A DNA stretch of 64,000 nucleotides from Gracilibacillus salinarum (GCF_022919575.1 NZ_CP095071.1:2666001-2730000); one strand, 5' to 3'; positions 18,129 to 27,259 are shown, numbered from the stretch's first letter. The notes: generated from the letters alone by a model not told the origin. Program-made: numbers and translations.

Positions 18129-19287
18129 CTTTGTTATTCACCTCCGTAGTAAAGTCGTCGGGATAATGCCCAACCATTCGTGCAATAGCCGGCTTTAAGA
18201 CAAGCATCCCTGTATCGGGTTCTACTTCTGCCAGCTCCCATTCCTGGTATAGTTGCAATAGTTCAGCGGCAATACTCGCGGCAGTCATATCGCGGTAACG
18301 TTTACCCCAGCCTTCCCCATAGACGGATTTGATTTCTTCCACCATTTGCTTAAAATCTGCATTGGTTACTTTCACCTCACCCATCGGATCAATGCTATCC
18401 GCCGGAAAATTATCCCGTAAATATGTCTGGAAATGCAAAGCAATTTGACTGATTGCTTTCTGATCAGGGAAGAGTGTGTACCGTTGCTTTCGCTCTGGTA
18501 ATACCAGCATAGCTGTATTTTTGAATACCTCCAGTTGAAAAGGCGTATTCTCTTCTAAATCATCGCGCAGTCGATTACGATAATTACGGATATAGGCGAA
18601 ATCAGGATCTTCTTCACTCTCGCGATAAACAGCCGGCGAGAATAACAGCTTGCGATACACCCTTTTTCTCCGCATGTCTTCACGATGTCGTTCCCATTCA
18701 CTGTCCAATATCTCCCGCATTGTCCGATAACGGAAAAGGTCATCAGGATAAGAACGCATAAAATAACGGGCATAGACGGTGACTTCGTATAAAACTTCCT
18801 GCTCTTCATCTGTTGCAAACAAGTCCACATCGCCATCAATCGCATGAATCAGACGAAGATCAACCATTTTCTTCAAGGTCCGGACTAATGATTTCCGATG
18901 CTGATAATTCGTCCAGTCCAACGAAAATTCCCCGGGGAATATGTCCTGAATATCCTCTGCAATATCCGATAAAAGGAACTGCTCATCGATTGATTTCTGT
19001 TCTGTAAATGCTAAACCGCAGCAAAAGATCGCATAATCCCTTGGCTCGGTAAAATCCTGTATGCCCATCCAGGATTTAGGATCAACCGGGATTTTCTCCA
19101 ATTTAATAAAATGCTGATGAATAATTAAATCAAAACCAAATTTATCTGACAGATATCGTTTCAGTGCTTTTTCACGCTCTCTGATCAGCTGGTATGCCGA
19201 AGGATCCTCTGCCCTTAATACCCAAAATTGTTCAAACAGGATCGATAGTGCTTCCTGTGTCTGCTCGTTCCATTCCGATTGAACCAT
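18121..19287 (-). CDS. jetB: Wadjet type II subunit JetB (DUF2398/TIGR02678)
   Basis: 388-residue soluble protein of the TIGR02678 family, the kleisin-associated (winged-helix, KITE-like) subunit that bridges the JetC motor and JetA. I recognise it by its length, its place between the TIGR02677 and TIGR02680 genes, and segments such as GFDLIIHQHF and DRRVYRKLLFSP-like sequence. It begins 3 bases after jetA ends and overlaps jetC by 8 bases, so the stoichiometry is set by coupled translation. Confidence 0.85.
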   Translation of the reverse strand: MVQSEWNEQTQEALSILFEQFWVLRAEDPSAYQLIREREKALKRYLSDKFGFDLIIHQHFIKLEKIPVDPKSWMGIQDFTEPRDYAIFCCGLAFTEQKSIDEQFLLSDIAEDIQDIFPGEFSLDWTNYQHRKSLVRTLKKMVDLRLIHAIDGDVDLFATDEEQEVLYEVTVYARYFMRSYPDDLFRYRTMREILDSEWERHREDMRRKRVYRKLLFSPAVYRESEEDPDFAYIRNYRNRLRDDLEENTPFQLEVFKNTAMLVLPERKQRYTLFPDQKAISQIALHFQTYLRDNFPADSIDPMGEVKVTNADFKQMVEEIKSVYGEGWGKRYRDMTAASIAAELLQLYQEWELAEVEPDTGMLVLKPAIARMVGHYPDDFTTEVNNKDE

Positions 19288-19290
19288 TCT

Positions 19291-20763
19291 TTACACCTCG
19301 TCTTCTATGAAATGAAAAGTGACATTTGGCATTTCTAAAAAACCATCTTCCGATTCCAACGTAACACGCCCATCTCCGATGATCACCTGGACTCGTTTAC
19401 CTAGTTCTGTTTTAACCGTTCGATCCTTACTTGCCATTGCTTTACCTAACCAGACTAATAATAATTTCCTTACTGAAGTCTCTACAACCGCCAGTTCTGA
19501 CACAACAATTTGATTATCCCTTATATACTGTTCAATCTTGGCTCTTTCCTGCCTGCGCTCTTCTAAATAGCGTCGTTTCATTTCCTCTTTCTTATCCTGA
19601 TTATTCGTCATTGCACTTGCTCTTACCTTCTCACGGTAATGGCGGACAATCGGTTTTGTCTCGTGCTCCATCGGCGCCTCTTCCCATACATCCGTATAAA
19701 TATCGTCTGTCGGACTATGGTCAACATGAAAATGTCGTGTATGAAAGATTCCGAATGCTACTGAAGACAACTGATGCGCCTCTTCAACCGTATCGATTGC
19801 ATCAAACCATTTGGCAAGATGGAGGTAGTCTTTCTTACGACTTCGAAAAAACTGATGCCGCTCTCCTAACCGCTGTACCACTCGTGTGATCCGCCTAATC
19901 GATTCGTTGGTGCGCTGCTGGAGCATTTCATATTCACTTGTTCCATGTTCATTTCCAAGAAACCAAGCTTTCATGCTGTTCCATTTTTCTTCATATTCCA
20001 AATATGGATCAGCTGTTTCCTTTTCATCAAAACGAAACACTTGCTGATCGTGTTGCATAACCTGATCAAAAAAGCCACGCAGCAACTGCTTGTTAAGACT
20101 ATCTACTAATCCTTGTATCTGCAGAGCCGTCGCTTGCAAGGCGATAATAAAATCTCGTAAATACGTGGTGAACTGATCTTTATATACTAAGAACGCTTCC
20201 GTCTGCATTCGCTCTTCTACATCCTCACTGTTAATATAAGCAATGTAATCGGAGGTGTTCTGAGTGATTTGGCGGAAGTATAAAAGCACATCCTCCCAGA
20301 TCTGGGCACTTTCTTCCCGCTTTTCTTTCCTTTTGCCAGAGGCGATTTGTTCGATCTTGACTAAAGCTTCGTATAACCTTTCAAATTGAGTGCGTTCAAG
20401 TGAACCGCCAAATGTTTCGCCAATGCCTTCAAGCTCCAGTAACATTCGCTCGAATTCAACCGTGTAGGGTGTGCACTGATAACGAAAGCGTTTCTTCTTA
20501 AATTCATCAATTGTTTTGGATTTCCCCAGCTCCTGACGTGCGATCAGATTCCCCCACTTTACAAGTGCATCCAGGTCAATGTGGAGCATTTCCAATGTAT
20601 AATTGCTAAATTCTTCTGATTGAATTAGATAATCATAAATCTCTTCAGGGAACAAGAATTCTCTCATCCGCTCATGCTGAATATAAAAATAACGCAGAAT
20701 TGCCCGATAGCTCCAAGCCTTCTCTGCGGTTAAATAGGTTGCTTCTTTTACACGTTTAAACAT
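19291..20763 (-). CDS. jetA: Wadjet type II subunit JetA (DUF2397/TIGR02677)
   Basis: 490-residue TIGR02677 protein, the kleisin-like subunit of the type II Wadjet complex that closes the SMC ring. N-terminal KVPEATYL-like start (MFKRVKEATYLTAEKAWSYR) with a winged-helix-like first 100 residues, a helical middle, and a C-terminal beta-rich end. First gene of the operon jetABCD. The ATG lies after AGAGGTG. A TTAAAAT -10 like box occurs about 50 bases upstream on the minus strand, but I did not find a good -35. Confidence 0.87.
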   Translation of the reverse strand: MFKRVKEATYLTAEKAWSYRAILRYFYIQHERMREFLFPEEIYDYLIQSEEFSNYTLEMLHIDLDALVKWGNLIARQELGKSKTIDEFKKKRFRYQCTPYTVEFERMLLELEGIGETFGGSLERTQFERLYEALVKIEQIASGKRKEKREESAQIWEDVLLYFRQITQNTSDYIAYINSEDVEERMQTEAFLVYKDQFTTYLRDFIIALQATALQIQGLVDSLNKQLLRGFFDQVMQHDQQVFRFDEKETADPYLEYEEKWNSMKAWFLGNEHGTSEYEMLQQRTNESIRRITRVVQRLGERHQFFRSRKKDYLHLAKWFDAIDTVEEAHQLSSVAFGIFHTRHFHVDHSPTDDIYTDVWEEAPMEHETKPIVRHYREKVRASAMTNNQDKKEEMKRRYLEERRQERAKIEQYIRDNQIVVSELAVVETSVRKLLLVWLGKAMASKDRTVKTELGKRVQVIIGDGRVTLESEDGFLEMPNVTFHFIEDEV

Positions 20764-20855
20764 GATTTACACCTCTGCCTATGATTCTAGCTTTATTTTA
20801 ACATATTCATTGTGCTGATTACTGCCTGCAGTATTGTTAAATTGGTAATATAAAA

Positions 20856-20880
20856 AGACCTTCCCCAAAAAGGAAGGTCT
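20856..20880 (-). terminator. Intrinsic terminator after the HIRAN gene
   Basis: AGACCTTCC, loop, GGAAGGTCT; on the minus strand it is followed by TTTTTATATT. It separates the HIRAN gene from jetA. Confidence 0.85.
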
Positions 20881-20924
20881 CATAAATTCATCTGATATTT
20901 GATTCTATGAATGATTCAATCTCT

Positions 20925-21680
20925 TTAACACATCACTAGCCGTAATTCTTCTTTATCATTTAACAATTCCTGAATGTCCATAAATTGATTTATCTCGCCA
21001 ACAATCGTAATATTGACTTTCCGATGCGGAACCGCTTGTGGATTAACTGCCCATACTTTCGCTTGATAGTTACATCTTCTCTCGATCACTTCATACATCC
21101 AACCACTATAAAAAGCCGGAATAAATCCTAGCTTCTCTCCATCAACAGACTTAACTACGATTGCTTTATTGTCATGATCGTTTTCGGGGTCCAAAGAAAA
21201 TTCTACAATGTCACCAACTTGGAGCTGGTCAACTACCTGTTCCCCCTTATAATAACGCCATCCTGCAACAAAGAAATCCAAATCAAATGTGTTGTTCTCA
21301 ATCAAGATTGGTGAAACAAACTCATAAGAATCTGTCGCTAAAATTCCGCCTGTGACACGTAGAACATCCATTTCTGTACACTCTGCCGAAAGGCCTAATT
21401 CCCCAAGTACCGATGAATAGTCCGGCCTTCGCGAGTCTGGTAGACGACGTGCAAACGGACCAAATAGATTTTTGGAAGTATATGTCCTATTGGTATCCGG
21501 AAATGCTAAATGAGGTCGATAGCCATTGTCCATAGCCTCTGCCAATTTTCGTCTATATCCTTTTGTTTCATATGAAAATGTATAGACGCCATCTTCATGA
21601 AGCAACCTGCCAATATGGTATCGTTGTCGCGTCTCCACATTTTGCCAGATCAACCACAGCTCAAACGGTCTCTCACTCAT
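20925..21680 (-). CDS. HIRAN-domain protein with HipA-N-like front part
   Basis: From ATG 21680 (GGGAG 9 bases upstream) 251 residues. The C-terminal half (from about residue 130) reads as a HIRAN domain: FFVAGWRYYKG, LQVGDIVEFSLDPENDHDN and KLGFIPAFYSGW. HIRAN domains bind DNA ends or damaged DNA and occur in helicases, nucleases and phage-defence genes. The first half (YHIGRLLHEDGVYTFSYE..., FGPFARRLPDSRRPDY) resembles the N-terminal subdomain of HipA kinases, but no kinase domain follows. It has its own terminator, so it is adjacent to Wadjet but not in the operon. Confidence 0.75.
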   Translation of the reverse strand: MSERPFELWLIWQNVETRQRYHIGRLLHEDGVYTFSYETKGYRRKLAEAMDNGYRPHLAFPDTNRTYTSKNLFGPFARRLPDSRRPDYSSVLGELGLSAECTEMDVLRVTGGILATDSYEFVSPILIENNTFDLDFFVAGWRYYKGEQVVDQLQVGDIVEFSLDPENDHDNKAIVVKSVDGEKLGFIPAFYSGWMYEVIERRCNYQAKVWAVNPQAVPHRKVNITIVGEINQFMDIQELLNDKEELRLVMC

Positions 21681-21917
21681 GCTTTTACACTCCCTCCAAA
21701 CCAATTTAAGATCCATTCCTTTCGATAAAGTAAAAAACGGATCACCCACTCTTTGTCTAACTCGCCCATTATATCATTTGAAATATCATTTACTATAGAT
21801 AATAGTATAAGGAAGTTCAAAATAAAACTATGATTTACATGTTAAATGAAGTAAACAATATTATTAGAAACCCTAACACAAATGATATCGCTATTGCTCC
21901 AACCTTTATTTTAGTAT

Positions 21918-23447
21918 CTCAACTTTCGCACACTGAAATAGGCAGGTAAGCCCTGATATAGTTGGGTAAGCCTGCGATCCAGTGTTGGACTTGACTTTTG
22001 ATTAATTTTTGTACCTTCTTGTTGCTCTGTTTCAAGGCATCTTCAAGAAGCTCGATCAACTGCTGAAGTGCCACAGCCCAATCAAGATCATGAACTTCAT
22101 CACTTAATTCATAAAACATGCCGCCAAGTGTTCTCTCATCTGTGCTACATCGGTTTTGCCACGAGAGAATAATATATCGTGCGAATACGATGGTCGTATG
22201 ACTAATTAAGCCGTCATATGAACGACTTTGGAACTCTTTTTGGAGTTTCAAAAGAGACTTTGTTGTTTTGAAAAAAACTTCAATGTCCCAGCGTATCCCA
22301 TAAATACGAATGATTTCTTGATCACTTAGGGTACAGTCGGTGCTTAAAATAGCTAACCATTCGCTTTTTTTATTTCGATTACGCACAAAGACCACTTTAA
22401 TAGGCACGCCATTCGCTTGTGTCGTATGAATCGAACGAAGAATGCTTTTCTTTCCACCTGTTGGTTTCGCAAAACGATAAAGTTCCTTTAAGCTTACACG
22501 TTGGCCATTCACAAGGTAACGCTGCTTCAAGTTCTTTACCATGCCAATGACCTCAAGTCCTTGCTCTTTTATTTCCTTAACGAGAGGCTGATACGTGAAC
22601 CAAGAGTCCATCAGCACATAGGAAGCATCAATACCGGCATTCATTGCGCGTTTAACCATACCTGGTAGTTGCTCAGGTGCGGTTTGTAATGCTTCTACTC
22701 TGCGTTTATAACCGGAACTACGCTTATCAACTTTTGATGATATACCATTAATTTGGCTTTTCTTCGAGCTCAATAAAGAAAAGTCCACTGGAATGAATGT
22801 GGCACCATCTGACCAGCCAAGAGTCAGCATACGAAACCCTTTATAGAAGCGCATTTTTTGGGATGCATGGTCAAAACAGCGCGCTAATAATTCAACCGAT
22901 TTACTGCGATTACGATCATACGAAGAATCATCTACAATCAATACTTTCGGGCGATCATGACTCGTTAAGTTGGTTACTTTTCCAATGGTATGAGCACTTA
23001 GAAACAGTAAAAACCTTCTCCAAGCAAATGTTGACTTGTTTAAAAAACGATAGACGGCATTCTTTTCTGGACAATCATTCGCTTTGGTACTTTGAAGTAC
23101 TTGATACCAGTTCTTATTTTCAAAGATCAAACAAAAAATCAATTGAAAAAGATAGGCACAAGTAAAGCCTACAGACTTTGTAATACCAGCTTTTCTAAGA
23201 TGTTTAAACACGTCCAATTCTCTAAATGTTGATTTTAATTCATTTGGTAGTTGCTTATTTAGGTCATTATTCGCTATCATATAGGAGACACCTCTTCTGT
23301 ATTGGTAGTGTTTTCTCGTCAATTACACTATACCAAATGTTGAGGTGTTTTTTTATACCTAATTCGATTGTCAATGACCATATTTGAACAGTAATAAGCT
23401 TTGCAGCTAGTTATATTGAGTGCTTTTTTCTAGCTGCGAAAGTTGAG
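21918..23447 (-). mobile_element. IS4-type insertion sequence, complete, 1530 bp
   Basis: Perfect 13-bp terminal inverted repeats CTCAACTTTCGCA (21918-21930) and TGCGAAAGTTGAG (23435-23447). They are flanked by a 7-bp direct target duplication TTAGTAT (21911-21917 and 23448-23454). One intact transposase gene inside. Perfect ends, an intact gene and an exact target duplication point to a recent insertion. Confidence 0.93.
21919..23280 (-). CDS. IS4-family DDE transposase
   Basis: I start it at ATG 23280 (GAGGTG 8 bases upstream), giving 453 residues; the stop lies within the left terminal repeat. DDE residues: Asp in VLIVDDSSYDRN, Asp in YVLMDSWFT, and Glu in the Y-(2)-R-(3)-E-(6)-K signature YGIRWDIEVFFKTTK that marks the IS4 superfamily. 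N-terminal helical DNA-binding part and C-terminal helical tail. Frame intact, so it should be active. Copies of the element's end remain at 23598 and 27378. Confidence 0.93.
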   Translation of the reverse strand: MIANNDLNKQLPNELKSTFRELDVFKHLRKAGITKSVGFTCAYLFQLIFCLIFENKNWYQVLQSTKANDCPEKNAVYRFLNKSTFAWRRFLLFLSAHTIGKVTNLTSHDRPKVLIVDDSSYDRNRSKSVELLARCFDHASQKMRFYKGFRMLTLGWSDGATFIPVDFSLLSSKKSQINGISSKVDKRSSGYKRRVEALQTAPEQLPGMVKRAMNAGIDASYVLMDSWFTYQPLVKEIKEQGLEVIGMVKNLKQRYLVNGQRVSLKELYRFAKPTGGKKSILRSIHTTQANGVPIKVVFVRNRNKKSEWLAILSTDCTLSDQEIIRIYGIRWDIEVFFKTTKSLLKLQKEFQSRSYDGLISHTTIVFARYIILSWQNRCSTDERTLGGMFYELSDEVHDLDWAVALQQLIELLEDALKQSNKKVQKLIKSQVQHWIAGLPNYIRAYLPISVCES

Positions 23448-23597
23448 TTAGTATTTTTTAAAGAAATAAAATATGGCAACGTAAAAGCTTTGCCAATCAC
23501 TGCAACAAACATAAAAAACTGTGAATAGGGCTTAGGATAGGTAAGTAATTAATTATATAATAGACGTCCTTTATACTTGTTAGGTTTCGTAATTATT

Positions 23598-23635
23598 CAA
23601 CTTTCGCACGCTGAACTTGACTGGTAAGCTTTTAT
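23598..23635 (+). repeat. Solo end fragment of a related IS4-type element
   Basis: TTCAACTTTCGCACGCTGAA then GACTGGTAAGC matches the left end of the intact IS 1.7 kb away with a few changes. The rest of 23455-23704 shows no gene. Confidence 0.6.
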
Positions 23636-23704
23636 TGTAATTTACTAGTGAATAAATATTCCGTTTAAAAGAAACGTTGATTTTAAGTAGATATGTAAAA
23701 AAAG

Positions 23705-23732
23705 AAGCCACCAGTTCACACCAATGGCTTTC
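23705..23732 (-). terminator. Intrinsic terminator of the aldehyde dehydrogenase operon
   Basis: On the minus strand AAGCCATTGGTG...CTGGTGGCTT is followed by CTTTTTTTAC. It lies about 75 bases after the DUF779 stop. Confidence 0.7.
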
Positions 23733-23807
23733 CAATTCAGCATATAAAAATGTTATGGTTTAACATCCTCTAAAGAAACGAGTCATCTCCATTTCCCCGT
23801 AACCAAC

Positions 23808-24143
23808 TTACCCAAACACCCGCGATCGAATCAAAAACCGCTTCCCCTCCGGATTTTCAAGCGAGAACATCCCACCGCGGCCTTCTACCACATCAATAAT
23901 CAGCTGGGTATGCTTCCAGTACTCATATTGATCCTTCGACATGTAGAAAGGGGCATCATTGACATAGCCTAGTAAAACATCTGATTGACCGGTTCGAAAT
24001 TCTCCCTTTGGATAGCACATCGGCGAACTTCCGTCACAGCAGCCACCAGACTGATGGAACATTAAAGGACCATGCTTCTCTTTTAACAGATCCATTAACG
24101 CCACTGCTTCATCCGTTGCTAAGACTTTCTCCTGTTGCGTCAT
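23808..24143 (-). CDS. DUF779 protein, partner of aldehyde dehydrogenase
   Basis: From ATG 24143 (AGGAGGCGGGTGC just upstream) 111 residues. DUF779 hallmarks: FHQSGGCCDGSSPMCYPKGE with a paired cysteine, then DVLLGYV and a conserved tail (FSLENPEGKRFLIRSRVFG). These small proteins almost always sit beside an acetaldehyde/aldehyde dehydrogenase and may be accessory to it; the biochemical role is not established. The gene is separated from its partner by an inserted 150-bp repeat that ends before its ribosome binding site. Confidence 0.88.
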   Translation of the reverse strand: MTQQEKVLATDEAVALMDLLKEKHGPLMFHQSGGCCDGSSPMCYPKGEFRTGQSDVLLGYVNDAPFYMSKDQYEYWKHTQLIIDVVEGRGGMFSLENPEGKRFLIRSRVFG

Positions 24144-24164
24144 GCACCCGCCTCCTTTCTTTGG

Positions 24165-24311
24165 ATAAAGTGAGACTTTGATCAGTGGGGGTTTTTGACC
24201 CCAACTGATCATTAGTGAAACTTATCAGGGTGTTAGCGTCTGTTTACTACTCCTACTTGTGATACTCGAAGCTTGAAGTGGAAATCTTACAGACGGTTAG
24301 CACCGTGATTA
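24165..24311 (+). repeat. 150-bp structured repeat, diverged full copy
   Basis: ATAAAGTGAGACTTTGATCA to CAGACGGTTAGCACCGTGAT. Stem 1 is TGATCAGT..GGGG with CCCC..ACTGATCA. Stem 2 outer pairs are CGTCTGT/ACAGACG, compensatory relative to CGTCCGT/ACGGACG in the other copies. Its end supplies the stop codon of the aldehyde dehydrogenase gene (24309-24311, minus strand). Confidence 0.8.
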
Positions 24312-25829
24312 AAAGAATCCTTTTGGCTGCGTACTGTAGCTTACGAGTAAGTTCTTCGTTTGTTGATAATGAGATAGCATCATGAGATGATTTTCTCTTC
24401 CAATACCTGATTTCTTATAACCACCAAAGGCAGCATGTGCTGGGTAATCGTGATAGGTATTGGTCCATACACGTCCCGCCTGAATACCACGACCGAAGCG
24501 ATAAGCCTTATGAAAATCACGTGTCCAGATACCTGCACCTAATCCATATAACGTGTCATTGGCAATATCCAGCACTTCTTCGTCATCTTTAAAGGTGGAA
24601 ACAGCAAGAACCGGACCAAAAATCTCCTCTTGGAAAATTCTCATTTTATTATGACCTTTGAACATTGTTGGCTGAACATAATAGCCATTGGAAAGCTCTC
24701 CGTCCAATTGGTTCTGTTCCCCGCCAATGAGCACCTCTGCTCCTTCTTGTTTCCCAATATCTAAATAGGATGAGATTTTTTCCAATTGCTCTGCCGATGC
24801 CTGCGCGCCCATCATCGTTTCTGTGTCTAATGGGTGGCCAATCTTTATCGCTTTCACTCGCTCTGTCGCTCGCTCGATAAATGCCTCATAAATATCCTCA
24901 TGAATCAACGCACGCGACGGACATGTACAAACTTCCCCTTGGTTTAAGGCGAACATGACCATCCCTTCAATCGCTTTATCTAAAAAGTCATCGTCTTCTG
25001 CCATGACGTCTTTGAAGAAAATATTAGGTGATTTTCCACCTAGCTCTAATGTTACGGGAATAATGTTCTCAGAAGCATATTGCATAATAAGGCGTCCTGT
25101 TGTGGTTTCACCAGTGAATGCAATTTTGGAAATACGACTGCTTGACGCTAACGGTTTACCTGCTTCCAAGCCAAATCCATTTACAACGTTCAGTACACCA
25201 GGCGGCAGTAAATCGTGGACAAGTTCCAGTAAAACATGAATCGATGCAGGAGTTTGTTCCGCCGGCTTGATGACCACCGCATTACCTGCAGCAAGTGCCG
25301 GTGCAAGTTTCCACGTTGCCATTAATATTGGAAAGTTCCACGGAATGATTTGTCCGACAACGCCAAGGGGCTCATGAAAGTGATAAGCGACAGTATCCTC
25401 ATCGAGCTGACTGATAGAGCCTTCTTGCGCCCGAATCGTTGCAGCAAAATAACGGAAATGATCAACCGCCAATGGCATGTCTGCCGCTAACGTTTCCCGT
25501 ACTGCTTTTCCATTATCCCATGATTCTGCGACAGCTAGCATTTCCAGGTTTTCTTCGATACGATCGGCTATTTTATTTAGCATATTGGCTCGTTCCGCTG
25601 GCGATGTTTTTCCCCATGCCGGAGCCGCTTTGTGGGCAGCATCCAGTGCAAGCTCGACATCCTCAGCAGTAGAACGGGCAATCTCACAAAAAACTTGTCC
25701 TGTAACCGGTGTGACATTTTCAAAATATTGCCCTTTTACCGGCGGCGTCCACTCCCCGCCAATATAATTGTCGTATTTTTCCTTGAAGTTGACTAGCGAA
25801 CCTGGTTGATTGGGTGCTTCGTATTTCAT
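24309..25829 (-). CDS. NAD-dependent aldehyde dehydrogenase (acetaldehyde type)
   Basis: 506 residues of the ALDH superfamily, oxidising aldehydes to acids with NAD(P)+. Visible parts: [19 protein letters not shown] (cofactor site), FTGETTTGR, catalytic Glu in [11 protein letters not shown] (about 265), and catalytic cysteine in [11 protein letters not shown] (about 301). The ExaC/AcoD-like type with a DUF779 partner downstream suggests acetaldehyde or similar short aldehydes. The stop codon lies inside the inserted repeat; the C-terminus (YSTQPKGFF) still looks natural. A candidate cre site upstream suggests carbon-catabolite control. Confidence 0.93.
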   Translation of the reverse strand: MKYEAPNQPGSLVNFKEKYDNYIGGEWTPPVKGQYFENVTPVTGQVFCEIARSTAEDVELALDAAHKAAPAWGKTSPAERANMLNKIADRIEENLEMLAVAESWDNGKAVRETLAADMPLAVDHFRYFAATIRAQEGSISQLDEDTVAYHFHEPLGVVGQIIPWNFPILMATWKLAPALAAGNAVVIKPAEQTPASIHVLLELVHDLLPPGVLNVVNGFGLEAGKPLASSSRISKIAFTGETTTGRLIMQYASENIIPVTLELGGKSPNIFFKDVMAEDDDFLDKAIEGMVMFALNQGEVCTCPSRALIHEDIYEAFIERATERVKAIKIGHPLDTETMMGAQASAEQLEKISSYLDIGKQEGAEVLIGGEQNQLDGELSNGYYVQPTMFKGHNKMRIFQEEIFGPVLAVSTFKDDEEVLDIANDTLYGLGAGIWTRDFHKAYRFGRGIQAGRVWTNTYHDYPAHAAFGGYKKSGIGRENHLMMLSHYQQTKNLLVSYSTQPKGFF

Positions 25830-25856
25830 ACTTATTCCTCCCCTAACCTTATTTTT

Positions 25857-25870
25857 TAAAAGCGCTTACA
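25857..25870 (-). promoter_or_regulatory. Candidate CcpA cre site
   Basis: TGTAAGCGCTTTTA on the minus strand matches TGWAARCGYTWWCA except near the last positions. It lies 28 bases before the ALDH start and just after a TATAGTATAAAT -10 like region, a roadblock/repression position. Confidence 0.55.
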
Positions 25871-26076
25871 ATTGATTGCGCATTTGACTTACACCTATTT
25901 ATACTATACTAACTAGCAATGGAAAATATGACGGTTATAAAAGGTGGATTTTGGAAGATGTTATACGTATAGGTTACTAGGTTTTAGCGATACGATCAAC
26001 CATGTATACTGGTGCGCTTATTCTCACATAAGGAAAATTATGTTAGTATTAGGTTAATAGAATAGGGGGAATAACT

Positions 26077-26646
26077 ATGAAAAAGTATACATCTATTTTT
26101 ATTTTGGTGTGCCTGATGATGCTGGCAGCTTGCGATGATTCATCAGCCGAAGCGAGTAATAATGGAGACAGCCAATTACATCATAGTTCCAATAGAGAAA
26201 TCGCTAGTAAGGAAGATGCAACAGAAACGAATAAGAGTGCCGATCAGGAATCAGAAGAAGTGGAACAAACACCGGCTGACGATACAGAGGGCCAGCTAAA
26301 AGAAACATACCTGAACAAATTGAACGAGACAACGAAAAAAACAGAAAATATCGAAGCAACGGACAGTTCTACCTATGCTTTAAAGGATGTCGCACATAAA
26401 CAGTATGAGACGTGGGATAAATTATTAAACGAGATTTATGGCGTTTTGGCAGAACAGCTAGCTGCTGAAGAGATGACACAATTAAGAGAGGCACAGCGTG
26501 ATTGGATAGCAGTTAGAGATGAAACGGCGAAGGAAGCGTCACTGAAGTATGAGGGTGGTACGATGGAGCAATTGGAGTATGTGACGGTTCTTGCAGATCT
26601 GACAAAAGATAGATGTTATGAGCTTGTTGAAGGATATATGGAATAG
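26077..26646 (+). CDS. LprI/DUF1311-like lipoprotein
   Basis: 189 residues. Lipobox MLAAC puts the lipid on Cys19. A long acidic, Ser/Glu-rich linker (20-75) is followed by the domain at about 80-189. The ending EEMTQLREAQRDWIAVRDE...LTKDRCYELVEGYM is typical of DUF1311/LprI proteins, some of which inhibit lysozyme. RBS AGGGGGA 8 bases upstream. Single gene. The lipoprotein is certain; lysozyme inhibition is only a family possibility. Confidence 0.8.
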   Translation: MKKYTSIFILVCLMMLAACDDSSAEASNNGDSQLHHSSNREIASKEDATETNKSADQESEEVEQTPADDTEGQLKETYLNKLNETTKKTENIEATDSSTYALKDVAHKQYETWDKLLNEIYGVLAEQLAAEEMTQLREAQRDWIAVRDETAKEASLKYEGGTMEQLEYVTVLADLTKDRCYELVEGYME

Positions 26647-26875
26647 GTGCAGTTGTCCTCACAGGTCTTTGCTTAACATGATTCAACTGGCAGTCTTTGC
26701 TACAGCGATAAGAAATAATTTAATGATAACAATAAAAACTATGTCGAAATACTCTATTGAGCGTATATACATGCTATAATAGGCATAGCAATAGATCGAC
26801 TTCATATGAGGGGTGGCGCACTGTTGTCCTGCCGTTAGTCTTATCGTGAGACTTTCCGGGAGGGAGGTGACGCCT

Positions 26876-26962
26876 ATGGATATCGAGAACGTATTAACAC
26901 TGATGATTTCCTTCGGAGCATTGGTGGCGTTTATCATGTCCGACAAAAACAACAAAAAATAA
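26876..26962 (+). CDS. Hol-Tox type toxin, intact copy (type I TA)
   Basis: 28 codons: MDIENVLTLMISFGALVAFI followed by MSDKNNKK. GGGAGGTGA lies 5 bases before the ATG, and an extended -10 TGCTATAAT (about 26770) lies about 100 bases upstream, giving a long structured leader. One membrane helix with the ISFGALV core and a charged tail matches holin-like toxins. A strong terminator follows at 27043-27072. A promoter facing the opposite way at 27097 could make an antisense RNA overlapping the 3' end, as in txpA/ratA. A 5'-deleted copy of the same locus is at 40605. Confidence 0.75.
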   Translation: MDIENVLTLMISFGALVAFIMSDKNNKK

Positions 26963-27090
26963 CCCCTCATATGCTTTGGACAGGCTCTGAGGGATTATCT
27001 CTCTGAAATGCCGCCCCTCTTATGGGGTTCGGTCTATTGTCACCGTAGACGTTGGAGCGTCTGCGGTTTTTTATATGGTACGCCAACTCT
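26963..27090 (-). ncRNA. Putative antisense antitoxin RNA of the 26876 toxin
   Basis: On the minus strand a good -10 (TGGTATAAT, 27097-27102) with a weak -35 (TTGTGT, 18-base spacing) would start an RNA near 27090, running leftwards into the toxin's 3' region. The region is kept in the decayed copy at 40680-40808, including the -10 TAGTATAAT. No transcript evidence; extent is a guess. Confidence 0.45.
27043..27072 (+). terminator. Intrinsic terminator of the toxin mRNA
   Basis: CCGTAGACG, loop TTGGAG, CGTCTGCGG, TTTTTT. Confidence 0.88.
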
Positions 27091-27166
27091 ATTTATATTA
27101 TACCACATTTTCTCAAAACGACACAATAAATTGGATAATCTTTTACTTAGAATCATTAAGCCTTCT

Positions 27167-27259
27167 TCATTTTTTCTTATTTAACGGTATTCCGTATTTT
27201 TTGCTATGCTCTATCCCTTTTTTGGCCAAGTTTTTGGCTTCATCTTTCGTCATTGTCAT
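27167..27259 (-). CDS. 30-residue basic peptide, unknown
   Basis: ATG 27259 follows AGGGGGA by 7 bases. The peptide MTMTKDEAKNLAKKGIEHSK, then KYGIPLNKKK, is amphipathic-helical and lysine-rich with no membrane segment. It lies convergent to the toxin locus. The strong ribosome binding site and protein-like composition make a real small gene plausible. No family known to me. Confidence 0.45.
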   Translation of the reverse strand: MTMTKDEAKNLAKKGIEHSKKYGIPLNKKK

